Source of the DNA: Ruminococcus sp.
Lineage (GTDB): Bacteria > Bacillota > Clostridia > Oscillospirales > Ruminococcaceae
Length of the DNA: 64,000 nucleotides
NCBI GenBank assembly: GCA_015066805.1
Contig: SVNP01000009.1
Span: forward strand, 1-64,000
Direction of reading: 5' to 3'
Part shown: positions 41,700 through 48,613 of the stretch, in pieces
How the letters are laid out: each line of letters starts with the position of its first letter
Numbering within the stretch: position 1 is the stretch's first letter
The notes under the pieces: model-generated
What the model saw: the letters and a program-made list of their open reading frames with translations, nothing else
What the model was told of the DNA's origin: nothing
Database searches by the model: none
Translations under genes and position numbers: made by a program

Positions 41700-42212
41700 T
41701 TATAAGGTCAGGCGTAGCTGGTTGATAAATGCCGCCAGATGATCCCATGTTGTACGGTCCAGAATGCCGTTTTCGGGCAAAGCAGCCAGCTTTTGCAGCC
41801 GCATGACCGCATCGGAGGTGGCAATATCATAGCTGCCGGAAACCGGCACCGCAGGCAGATTGGCGTAGCGTTTGGCCATGGTATTCAGCAGCACCTGCAC
41901 CAGATAGACCAGTTCGCCCGTATCGCCCCGTTGCAGGCGGAAGCCATGGTGCGGAAATATGGTAAGAGGCAGGGCAGTATCCGTCAGCAGGCGGTAGGTT
42001 GCGGTAATGGAATCCCATGTGGCAGCGTCGATCTCACCTGTAACAGGCAGGGTATATGCCTGCTGATAGGCTCGCACAGCCAGAGCTGCTTCCGGAGTAA
42101 AGCTGCTGCTTGGCGTTACAATGGGGATGCGGAGATCACGGATGGCAATATGGTAGAGGTATTCCAGTATTTCCCGCAGATGCTCCTGTCGGTCAGCATC
42201 GGTATAGGCCAT
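41700..42212 (-). CDS. Protein with two peptidoglycan-binding domains
   Basis: 170 residues and no signal peptide. It has two PG_binding_1-like three-helix units: residues 30-75 (RIPIVTPSSSFTPEAALAVRAYQQAYTLPVTGEIDAATWDSI) and 92-160 (LQRGDTGELVYLVQVLLNTMAKRY.. SYDIATSDAVMRLQKLAALPENGILDRTTWDHL). There is no catalytic domain. It lies 20 bp downstream of a SpoIID-like protein bearing the same modules and is preceded by AAAGGAG. The lack of an export signal suggests use inside a mother cell during sporulation or export by lysis, which is inference. Confidence 0.85.
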   Translation of the reverse strand: MAYTDADRQEHLREILEYLYHIAIRDLRIPIVTPSSSFTPEAALAVRAYQQAYTLPVTGEIDAATWDSITATYRLLTDTALPLTIFPHHGFRLQRGDTGELVYLVQVLLNTMAKRYANLPAVPVSGSYDIATSDAVMRLQKLAALPENGILDRTTWDHLAAFINQLRLTL

Positions 42213-42232
42213 AGAGATAGACTCCTTTCTGT

Positions 42233-43624
42233 TCAGGCAGTAATGGTATAGCCCGGAGATTGATACGGACGTTTGCCGGCACCGCAGCGGCGGTCGCTGT
42301 ATGCACCTGCAATGGCATCCCAGGTGACAGCTCCCACAATACCATTTGGTGTCAGACCGTATTGCCGCTGAAAAGCCTGCACGGCCGAACGGGTCAGTGG
42401 GCCGAAATAGCCGGTATCGGAAACAGCGGGAATGGAAGCATCAAACTGCGAAAGATAGGTGAGATATTGCTGCAGGGTACGCACAGCAGGATCCGTAACG
42501 CCTTCCCGCAGTACCAGATCGGGATAAAGCTGCACACAGGTATCGTTTGGCTGGGATTCCAGAATGCCCAGGTAGGCAGCATAGAGGTCGTTCCATGTCT
42601 GGCGGTCGGTGATACCTGTGGGAGGCAGCCCGAAGGTCTGCTGAAAGCTGCGTACCGAGGCAGTGGTAGCATCATCATAGGTGCCGGTAATGGAAATGGG
42701 CAGCACCGAGGCATAGTATGCCCCCACCACTGCCAGATAATACTGCATGGAACGCACGGCATTGCCGCTGTCACCGGGCTGCAGGGTGGCAGGAAAGCTT
42801 CGTTCCAGTTCGCTTTGGCGCAGACCTTCGGAATTCAGCTCCGCAAGCCGCTTGACGCTGGTGAAAATATAGGAGATCTCATACCATGTGGATTCGTTGA
42901 CCTCGCCTGTGGGTGCCAGATTGAAGATCTCCTGGAATGTTCTGACAGCATCGGCAGTGCGGTCGTCATAAATGCCGTCTGCTTCCGCAATTTTGGGAAT
43001 GGCAGGGAAATTGTTGGAGATACGGTTGAGCTGTAATTGAATGGTCTGCACATCTGCTCCCACCTCTCCGATGTTCAGAACTCTGCCGGGGTAGGTGGGC
43101 GTAGCAGAACGGATATTGGCGCTGCGAACCAGCTCAATGTCATCTCCGTAGTAGTATTGCAGGATCTCCAGCGGTGTTTTTCCATCCTCCGCAAGGCCTA
43201 CCGTGCCCCATTGGGAAAGCCCCGCACAAGTGCTGGTGGTGCCGTTGCAGAATGCAGTAAACAATGGCTCCACTGTACCGATGCGCCGCACATAAACCGG
43301 ATACAGCTCATCGGTCAGGCGGCTGATGTTATCGAAGATCTCACGACCGTACACAAATACCTGATCGTACTGGGTGCTGCCTGTAATATCAAAATCATAT
43401 CCGCGGGAACGATACCATTCCGTGTAAATGCGGTTGAGCACAAAGCTGACAATGGCGTGGATATTGGCTCGCAGAGCGTTTTCCGGCCAGGTGGGGTACA
43501 GCTCGCCGGAGGCTACATTCTTGATATAATCGGGAAAGGATACGGTTACGTTTTCCGCATTACTGTCAGGCGCACCCAGATGCACCGTAACGGTCTGCGG
43601 AATAAAGGGTTCACCACTGAGCAT
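42233..43624 (-). CDS. SpoIID-like protein with three peptidoglycan-binding domains
   Basis: 463 residues without a signal peptide. The N-terminal ~165 residues match the SpoIID-like family common in clostridia (TVTVHLGAPDSNAENVTVSFPDYIKNVASGELYPTWPENALRANIHAIVSFVLNRIYTEWYRSRGYDFDIT.., CNGTTSTCAGLSQWG). Three PG_binding_1 units follow (about 185-255, 285-350 and 370-440), each ending in a GI/GEV-D/N-TW motif. SpoIID is a lytic transglycosylase of engulfment, but whether this branch is catalytic is not known. It overlaps the upstream gene by 14 bp. AGGAGG precedes the start. Confidence 0.87.
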   Translation of the reverse strand: MLSGEPFIPQTVTVHLGAPDSNAENVTVSFPDYIKNVASGELYPTWPENALRANIHAIVSFVLNRIYTEWYRSRGYDFDITGSTQYDQVFVYGREIFDNISRLTDELYPVYVRRIGTVEPLFTAFCNGTTSTCAGLSQWGTVGLAEDGKTPLEILQYYYGDDIELVRSANIRSATPTYPGRVLNIGEVGADVQTIQLQLNRISNNFPAIPKIAEADGIYDDRTADAVRTFQEIFNLAPTGEVNESTWYEISYIFTSVKRLAELNSEGLRQSELERSFPATLQPGDSGNAVRSMQYYLAVVGAYYASVLPISITGTYDDATTASVRSFQQTFGLPPTGITDRQTWNDLYAAYLGILESQPNDTCVQLYPDLVLREGVTDPAVRTLQQYLTYLSQFDASIPAVSDTGYFGPLTRSAVQAFQRQYGLTPNGIVGAVTWDAIAGAYSDRRCGAGKRPYQSPGYTITA

Positions 43625-44249
43625 GGGCTTTGCCTCCTGTTGTGTAATCCTTCATATCGTTATAAAACAGCAGGTCGGCACCTGTGGCAGGCTGTACGCC
43701 GGCAGGCAGCGGGATCAGATCAAAAGTCTGCACTGCTGACACATCGGGGAATACGGGTACCGCCATAGCAGATTCCCGATAATACCCCGGTGCGTAAACA
43801 TGGATATTGTAATCAAAATAAGCGGGTGCCTGCTGATTCCCCGAAGGAGGTGGCGCAGGCAGCGTAATGATACCGGTTTCCCCGCTGCTGTCGGTTTTTT
43901 GCAGTGCATACAAATGCTCTCGGGGGCCTGCCTCCCGCACAACTGTAACAATGGCGTCTTCCACAGGGCGTGCGCCTCTTGCAGTGGTAACACGAACCCT
44001 CACACTGCCCGTGGCGGCAGGCTCCGTGGGTGGAGTGGGCGCAGGAGGTTCAGCGGGCAGATCCATAGGGGGAGACGGAGGTGGCTGTATCGGCTGCTGC
44101 GGCGGTACGGGCAGAGCTGCGACAGGCGGCACAGGCGGCACGGGCGGCGGCATGGGCAAGGGCTGTGGCATGGTGGGGGGATTGGCATACAAACGGAACA
44201 TTTCTTCCCGGTAGCGGCGGGCGGTGTCTTCAAACTCCTGTTGGTTCAT
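43611..44249 (-). CDS. Proline-rich protein with carboxypeptidase-regulatory-like domain
   Basis: 212 residues, no signal peptide. Residues 1-22 form a charged helix (MNQQEFEDTARRYREEMFRLY). A long Pro-rich region (23-78: runs such as PPPVPPVPPV and PPSPPMDLPAEPPAPTPP) follows, then a CarboxypepD_reg-like beta sandwich (80-185: GSVRVRVTTARGARPVEDAIVTVV.., YFDYNIHVYAPGYY). The start at 44249 has AAAGGAGG; ATG at 44294 has none. It begins an operon of four genes (to 40527) with SpoIID-like and PG-binding partners, so it may be an adapter of the same surface or spore-coat assembly. Confidence 0.75.
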   Translation of the reverse strand: MNQQEFEDTARRYREEMFRLYANPPTMPQPLPMPPPVPPVPPVAALPVPPQQPIQPPPSPPMDLPAEPPAPTPPTEPAATGSVRVRVTTARGARPVEDAIVTVVREAGPREHLYALQKTDSSGETGIITLPAPPPSGNQQAPAYFDYNIHVYAPGYYRESAMAVPVFPDVSAVQTFDLIPLPAGVQPATGADLLFYNDMKDYTTGGKAHAQW

Positions 44250-44330
44250 GGCTGTGCCTCCTTTGCTGATGGCAGAAAACTGCCTGTATTCCACTGTATG
44301 CGGGGCAGAGCAGAATCATGCGGTAAAATC

Positions 44331-44368
44331 AAAAAAGCCCGAACCGCTTTTATGACGGTTCGGGCTTT
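44331..44368 (-). terminator. Terminator after the AGCS symporter
   Basis: AAAGCCCGAACCG-9 nt-CGGTTCGGGCTTT followed by TTT on the minus strand. Confidence 0.9.
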
Positions 44369-44381
44369 GGAAATGATCCCG

Positions 44382-45791
44382 TTATTTTTGGGGGAGCGAT
44401 GCAAAATAGGCTTTGGTCTCCTTGGCCACCACACCGGAAAGTGCCATCAGTGCGATGATATTGGGCAGAGCCATCAGACCGTTAAAAATATCTGCCAGAT
44501 TCCAGACGGCCTCTACTGCCAGATAAGGCCCTGCAAAGACTGCCAGAATATACAGCCAGCGATAAATCACTGCGATCCGCTTGCGGGATCCTGTCAGATA
44601 GGAAAGGCAGCGTTCGGAGTAATAATTCCAGCCTAGAATGGTGGTAAAGGCAAAGAAGATCAGACAAAGCATCAGCAGAAAAGCCGAAACCCGATGAGGG
44701 AAGGGCAGCCCGTACTGGAATGCTGCTGTGGTGATCTCCACACCCTCCAGCGTGGGATCGGCTTCCAGACAGCCGGACATTATAATAGTCAGACCGGTCA
44801 TGGTGCAAACCACTATGGTGTCGATGAAGGTGCCTGTCATGGAAACAAGCCCCTGCCGCACAGGCGAATTGGTCTTTGCGGCGGCGGCCGCAATGGGCGC
44901 AGAGCCCAATCCTGCTTCGTTGGAGAATATACCTCTTGCCACGCCGGATTGCACAGAGGCAAACACAGCACCCAGTACACCACCGCCCACGGCACGCAAT
45001 CCGAATGCGCTTTCCACAATGGTTTTCAATGCAGCGGGGATCTCATTCAGATGCAGAAAGATCATCAGCAGGCAGCAGCCCACATAGATCACCACCATGG
45101 CAGGTACAATGATCTCTGCGGCAGATGCAATACGTTTGATGCCTCCAATGATGATCAGTGCGGCAAATATGGTTACAACAGCACCGGAGATGATCTGTGC
45201 ATAGGTGTATTCCTGCCCAAATAGCGAAAGGGTATGTGCTTTTTCGGGATCAAAAAAGGCAGTTGCCGCCGAGGTGATACCGTTGATCTGTGTAATGGTG
45301 CCAATGCCCATCAGGCCGGCAAGCAATGCAAATACGGCAAAGATCTTGCCCAGCGGCCGCCATTTTCTGCCCATACCCTTTTCGATGTAGTAAAAGGGGC
45401 CGCCCAGCATATGGCCTTGGGCATCCGCCTGCCGATATTTGACTGCCAGAAGACCCTCGGCATATTTGGTCGCCATGCCAAAGAGTGCGGCAATTTCCAT
45501 CCACAGCAAGGCACCGGGGCCGCCTGCGGCAATGGCTGTGGCAACGCCTACGATATTGCCTGTACCGATGGTGGCGGAAAGTGCGGTGCAAAGTGCGGCA
45601 AAGCCGGAAACTTCGCCCTTTGCACCTTCTTCTTCAGTGACCATATAGCGCAGTGCAAGACCCAGCTTGCGGAATTGTACACCCCGCAGACGGAACGTCA
45701 GCAGAATACCGCAGCTTAAGATCAGCACGATCAGCGGCAATCCCCAGACAAAATCATCTACGGTGCGTATGATGCGGTTGAACGTATCCAT
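44382..45791 (-). CDS. Sodium:alanine symporter (AGCS family)
   Basis: 469 residues with about eleven TM helices. The AGCS hallmark is present: ALCTALSATIGTGNIVGVATAIAAGGPGALLWMEIAALFGMATKYAEGLLAVKYR, followed by GGPFYYIEKGM and SNEAGLGSAPIAAAAAKTN. AGCS carriers import alanine or glycine with sodium (or protons). AGAAGG precedes the start. Expression appears to come from a TTGACG/TACAAT promoter with a palindrome just downstream of the predicted transcription start, so it may be repressed by a small regulator. It ends with a strong terminator. Confidence 0.95.
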   Translation of the reverse strand: MDTFNRIIRTVDDFVWGLPLIVLILSCGILLTFRLRGVQFRKLGLALRYMVTEEEGAKGEVSGFAALCTALSATIGTGNIVGVATAIAAGGPGALLWMEIAALFGMATKYAEGLLAVKYRQADAQGHMLGGPFYYIEKGMGRKWRPLGKIFAVFALLAGLMGIGTITQINGITSAATAFFDPEKAHTLSLFGQEYTYAQIISGAVVTIFAALIIIGGIKRIASAAEIIVPAMVVIYVGCCLLMIFLHLNEIPAALKTIVESAFGLRAVGGGVLGAVFASVQSGVARGIFSNEAGLGSAPIAAAAAKTNSPVRQGLVSMTGTFIDTIVVCTMTGLTIIMSGCLEADPTLEGVEITTAAFQYGLPFPHRVSAFLLMLCLIFFAFTTILGWNYYSERCLSYLTGSRKRIAVIYRWLYILAVFAGPYLAVEAVWNLADIFNGLMALPNIIALMALSGVVAKETKAYFASLPQK

Positions 45792-45813
45792 AAAGCACCT
45801 TCTTTTCCAAGAT

Positions 45814-45829
45814 TGTGAAAAATTTCACA
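45814..45829 (-). promoter_or_regulatory. Palindromic operator candidate at the AGCS promoter
   Basis: TGTGAAA-AA-TTTCACA, a perfect 7-bp palindrome, covers about +3 to +18 of the predicted AGCS transcript. This is a typical repressor position. Confidence 0.5.
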
Positions 45830-45838
45830 TACCTTTTT

Positions 45839-45867
45839 ATTGTACCATGCTTTGGAGATTTCGTCAA
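45839..45867 (-). promoter_or_regulatory. Promoter of the AGCS gene
   Basis: On the minus strand TTGACG (45867-45862) and TACAAT (45844-45839) are separated by 17 bp. Confidence 0.7.
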
Positions 45868-45943
45868 GTCGTTTCCAAGCATTTTTCAAGGCAGGGCAAC
45901 CGGGATTTTTTTGAGAAAAAAGGTTTTTTCTGCAAAAAAACAC

Positions 45944-45972
45944 TTGCCTTTTTCTGCAAAATGTAGTATACT
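45944..45972 (+). promoter_or_regulatory. Promoter of the oadG-oadB pair
   Basis: TTGCCT (45944-45949) and TATACT (45967-45972) are separated by 17 bp. Confidence 0.65.
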
Positions 45973-46008
45973 AGACTTGTATGCGATTTCAGAAAGGGAG
46001 GAAACCTT

Positions 46009-46446
46009 ATGTTGAATATACTGACCCTTGCCGCTGTGAGTACAGAGGCAGTTCCGGAAATGACAAAAAGCTTTATCGCCGCTATGACGATTACCGGATT
46101 GGCTGTAGTGTTTCTTGGTCTGCTGATCCTGGTCGTGTATCTGACGCTTTCCGGTAAGCTCTTTGTGCGCTTGGGCATCGGCCAGCCAAAACCCAAAAAA
46201 GCACCTGCGGCACCTGCACCGAAACCTGTTGCTGCCCCTAAGCCTGCTGTTCCTGCGGCTGTGGCCGGAGAGGATGAGGATGAGATCGCAGCGGTCATCG
46301 CTGCGGTGGTTGCTGCCATGAGTACGGCAGACGGCACCGCATATGCTGTCCGTTCCATTAAACCTGTGCGCCGTGTTGGCAGCGGACGCTCTGCGTGGGC
46401 ACAGGCCGGTATGGCAGATCTGACCGCACCGTTTTCCATTCAATAA
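46009..46446 (+). CDS. Sodium-pump decarboxylase gamma subunit (OadG-like)
   Basis: This 145-residue protein has one TM helix (MTITGLAVVFLGLLILVVYLTLSGKLF, about 24-50), an Ala/Pro/Lys-rich linker (PKPKKAPAAPAPKPVAAPKP) and a short C-terminal domain (DEIAAVIAAVVAAMST...) typical of OadG/MmdD. Gamma subunits hold the membrane sodium-pumping decarboxylase together. GGGAGG precedes the start. The beta subunit gene follows 16 bp later. The alpha (carboxyltransferase) and biotin-carrier subunits are not in the window, so whether the pump acts on oxaloacetate, methylmalonyl-CoA or glutaconyl-CoA cannot be told. Confidence 0.85.
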   Translation: MLNILTLAAVSTEAVPEMTKSFIAAMTITGLAVVFLGLLILVVYLTLSGKLFVRLGIGQPKPKKAPAAPAPKPVAAPKPAVPAAVAGEDEDEIAAVIAAVVAAMSTADGTAYAVRSIKPVRRVGSGRSAWAQAGMADLTAPFSIQ

Positions 46447-46462
46447 GCGGAGGTAGACAACG

Positions 46463-47674
46463 ATGGCTGAAATTCTTAATATTTTCGCAGAGACCATGAA
46501 GGGTCTCTGGCTGGACAGCGGCCTCAGTGCGCTGTTCATGGATTTCACAGACGGCGGCTGGAAGAATCTGGTCATGATCTGTGTGGCACTGTTCTGTATG
46601 TGGCTGGCAATCGCCAAAGGCTTTGAACCCTTGCTGCTGCTGCCCATTTCCTTTGGTATGCTGCTGACCAACCTGCCCTATGCCGAGATGTATCACCCGG
46701 AGCTTTGGACAGGCGAGATCGACTTTGGCAATGTGCTGCATGATGGCGGCCTTCTGGATATCCTGTATTTAGGTGTTAAATTGCAGATATTCCCGCCTCT
46801 GATCTTCCTTGGCATCGGTTGTATGACCGACTTCTCCCCCCTGATCGCCAACCCCAAAAGCTTCCTGCTGGGTGCTGCCGCACAGGCAGGTATCTTCTTC
46901 ACCTTTGTATGTGCCGGTGCCATTGGATTTGATGCACTGGAGGCGGCCTCCATCGCCATCATCGGCGGTGCGGATGGCCCCACTGCCATCTATGTTTCCA
47001 GTAAGCTGCTGAGCGGAGAGGGTTCTGTCAGTACCGGTAACATCGCACTGGCAGCCTATACATATATGGCTCTGGTTCCTGTGATCCAGCCTCCGCTGAT
47101 GCGTTTGTTCACCACTAAGAAGGAGCGTGCCGTCAAGATGGAGCAGCTCCGTGTGGTTTCCAAAACCGAGCGGATCATCTTCCCCATTGCCGTTACTTTG
47201 ATCATCTCCCTGCTGGTGCCTTCCGCAGCACCGCTGGTGGGTATGCTGATGTTCGGTAATCTGCTGAAGGAAAGTGGCGTGGCTGCTCGCCTCGTAGATA
47301 CCGCACAGAATGCGCTGATGAATATCATCACTATTTTCCTGGGCGTTTCCGTTGGTGCTACCACACAGGCTGATAAGATCATCAACTGGAGCTTCCTGGG
47401 CGTTATGGCACTGGGTGTTGTGGCATTCTCTCTGGGTACGATCTGTGGTATTCTCTTTGGTAAGATCATGTATATTGCTACCAAGGGTAAGGTCAACCCG
47501 CTGATCGGTTCCGCAGGCGTTTCTGCCGTGCCCATGGCTGCCCGTATCTCCCAGAAGGTGGGTGCTGAAACCGATCCCACCAACTTCCTGCTGATGCACG
47601 CTATGGGTCCCAATGTGGCAGGCGTCATCGGCTCTGCCGTAGCCGCAGGCGTGCTGCTGGCAGTGCTTGGCTGA
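46463..47674 (+). CDS. Sodium-pump decarboxylase beta subunit (OadB family)
   Basis: 403 residues with about nine to ten TM helices. OadB motifs are plain: FEPLLLLPISFGMLLTNLP, LIFLGIGCMTDFSPLIANPK, the sodium-binding stretch AIIGGADGPTAIYVSSKL (Asp) and the C-terminal NPLIGSAGVSAVPMAARISQKVG..NFLLMHAMGPNVAGVIGSAVAAG. This subunit couples decarboxylation of carboxybiotin to sodium export. GCGGAGGT precedes the start. It is co-transcribed with the gamma subunit and followed at once by a strong terminator and a palindromic repeat element. The pump may supply the sodium gradient used by AGCS and SNF symporters. Confidence 0.94.
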   Translation: MAEILNIFAETMKGLWLDSGLSALFMDFTDGGWKNLVMICVALFCMWLAIAKGFEPLLLLPISFGMLLTNLPYAEMYHPELWTGEIDFGNVLHDGGLLDILYLGVKLQIFPPLIFLGIGCMTDFSPLIANPKSFLLGAAAQAGIFFTFVCAGAIGFDALEAASIAIIGGADGPTAIYVSSKLLSGEGSVSTGNIALAAYTYMALVPVIQPPLMRLFTTKKERAVKMEQLRVVSKTERIIFPIAVTLIISLLVPSAAPLVGMLMFGNLLKESGVAARLVDTAQNALMNIITIFLGVSVGATTQADKIINWSFLGVMALGVVAFSLGTICGILFGKIMYIATKGKVNPLIGSAGVSAVPMAARISQKVGAETDPTNFLLMHAMGPNVAGVIGSAVAAGVLLAVLG

Positions 47675-47680
47675 TTTCTT

Positions 47681-47716
47681 AAAACACCGCATGATGTCAC
47701 ATCATGCGGTGTTTTT
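47681..47716 (+). terminator. Terminator after oadB
   Basis: AAAACACCGCATGAT-GTCAC-ATCATGCGGTGTTTTT. Its T-tract (47712-47716) is also the first five bases of the repeat element. Confidence 0.92.
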
Positions 47717-48075
47717 ATCAATTGGGATTTGTAGAGCTGTTTAACGTTGCAATTCCTCATTGCAAAAGTTTTGGTCGAGCTTTTTTCAAAAGCTCGTGGG
47801 GTCGAGGGGCAAAGCCCCCGTCGCACTCCGCAGAGTGCGAAACAAATGCTATTACGTTTTTATCAAAGGCTTACGCCTTTGATAGGAGAAAAACTCTTGT
47901 TTTTCTCCCACGCCGCCTACGGCGGCTCCCTCTTTAGCGCCTTTTCATGATGGGAAATTTCGCCATCTGCGGATGGCGACCAGAGGCTCTGCCTCCGGAC
48001 TCCGCAAGCCTTTGAAAAGGCTTGACCGAAACTTATATAATGAGAGATGCAACGTCAAATCCCAATTGATAAAAA
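47712..48075. repeat. 364-bp palindromic intergenic repeat element with perfect 20-bp terminal inverted repeats
   Basis: The ends are TTTTTATCAATTGGGATTTG (47712-47731) and its exact complement (48056-48075). An inner ACGTTGCA (47744-47751) is repeated inverted at 48048-48055. The two arms of about 125 bp are inverted, diverged copies of one sequence (AAAGTTT(T/C)GGTC, TTTTCAAA.GC, GTCGC..TCCGCAGA..GCGAAA), each folding into nested hairpins such as GGGGC-AAA-GCCCC. The centre holds more stems (TATCAAAGGC-TTAC-GCCTTTGATA, GGAGAAAAA..TTTTTCTCC, GCCGCC-TAC-GGCGGC). No ORF is present. It resembles dispersed palindromic repeats or a MITE, but copy number cannot be seen here. Confidence 0.8.
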
Positions 48076-48109
48076 GCACCCGCCTCTGATATCGCATCAG
48101 GGGCGGGTT
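48071..48109 (-). terminator. Terminator after the cyclophilin gene
   Basis: On the minus strand ACCCGCC(C)CTGAT..ATCAG(A)GGCGGGT is followed by GCTTTTT. The T-tract (48075-48071) is the outer end of the repeat element. Confidence 0.88.
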
Positions 48110-48118
48110 TGCGTTTGT

Positions 48119-48595
48119 TTAGTCGGGGATAATCTCCACGGTTTTCATGATCTGGGGCTGCAGGGGCTTATCGGCATAGTTGGTTTCCACGGCTGCGATC
48201 TCATCCACAACCTCAATGCCCTCTACCACTTCACCGAAGGCAGCGTACTGGCCATCCAGGTGGGGAGCATCCTTATGCATGATGAAGAACTGGGAGCCTG
48301 CGCTGTCGGGGTGACCGGAGCGAGCCATACTCAGAACGCCGCGGGTATGCTTCAGGCTGTTGGGCACACCATTTGCCAGGAATTCGCCCTTGATATGCCA
48401 GCCGGGGCCGCCGGTACCAATGCCCTGGGGGCAGCCGCCCTGGATCATAAAGCCGGGGATGACACGGTGGAAGATCAGGCCATTATAGAAGCCTTCCTTG
48501 ACCAGTTTTTCAAAGTTTTCGCAGGAGATGGGAGCCACCTCGGGGTGCAGCTTCAGCTTGATCTGCTTGCCGTTTTCCATTGTAATCAGAATCAT
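48119..48595 (-). CDS. Peptidyl-prolyl cis-trans isomerase (cyclophilin type)
   Basis: 158 residues, no signal peptide. The cyclophilin core is complete: FEKLVKEGFYNGLIFHRVIPGFMIQGGCP (catalytic Arg in FHRV), GVLSMARSGHPDSAGSQFFI, LDGQYAAFGEVVEGIEVVDEI. The enzyme speeds proline isomerisation during protein folding in the cytoplasm. The ATG at 48595 has AAAGGA nine bases upstream; a TTG three codons earlier lies too close to that site. It follows the AAA+ ATPase gene by 18 bp on the same strand and is the last gene of the tyrS operon. Confidence 0.94.
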   Translation of the reverse strand: MILITMENGKQIKLKLHPEVAPISCENFEKLVKEGFYNGLIFHRVIPGFMIQGGCPQGIGTGGPGWHIKGEFLANGVPNSLKHTRGVLSMARSGHPDSAGSQFFIMHKDAPHLDGQYAAFGEVVEGIEVVDEIAAVETNYADKPLQPQIMKTVEIIPD

Positions 48596-48613
48596 AACAG
48601 TCAATCCTTTCTA

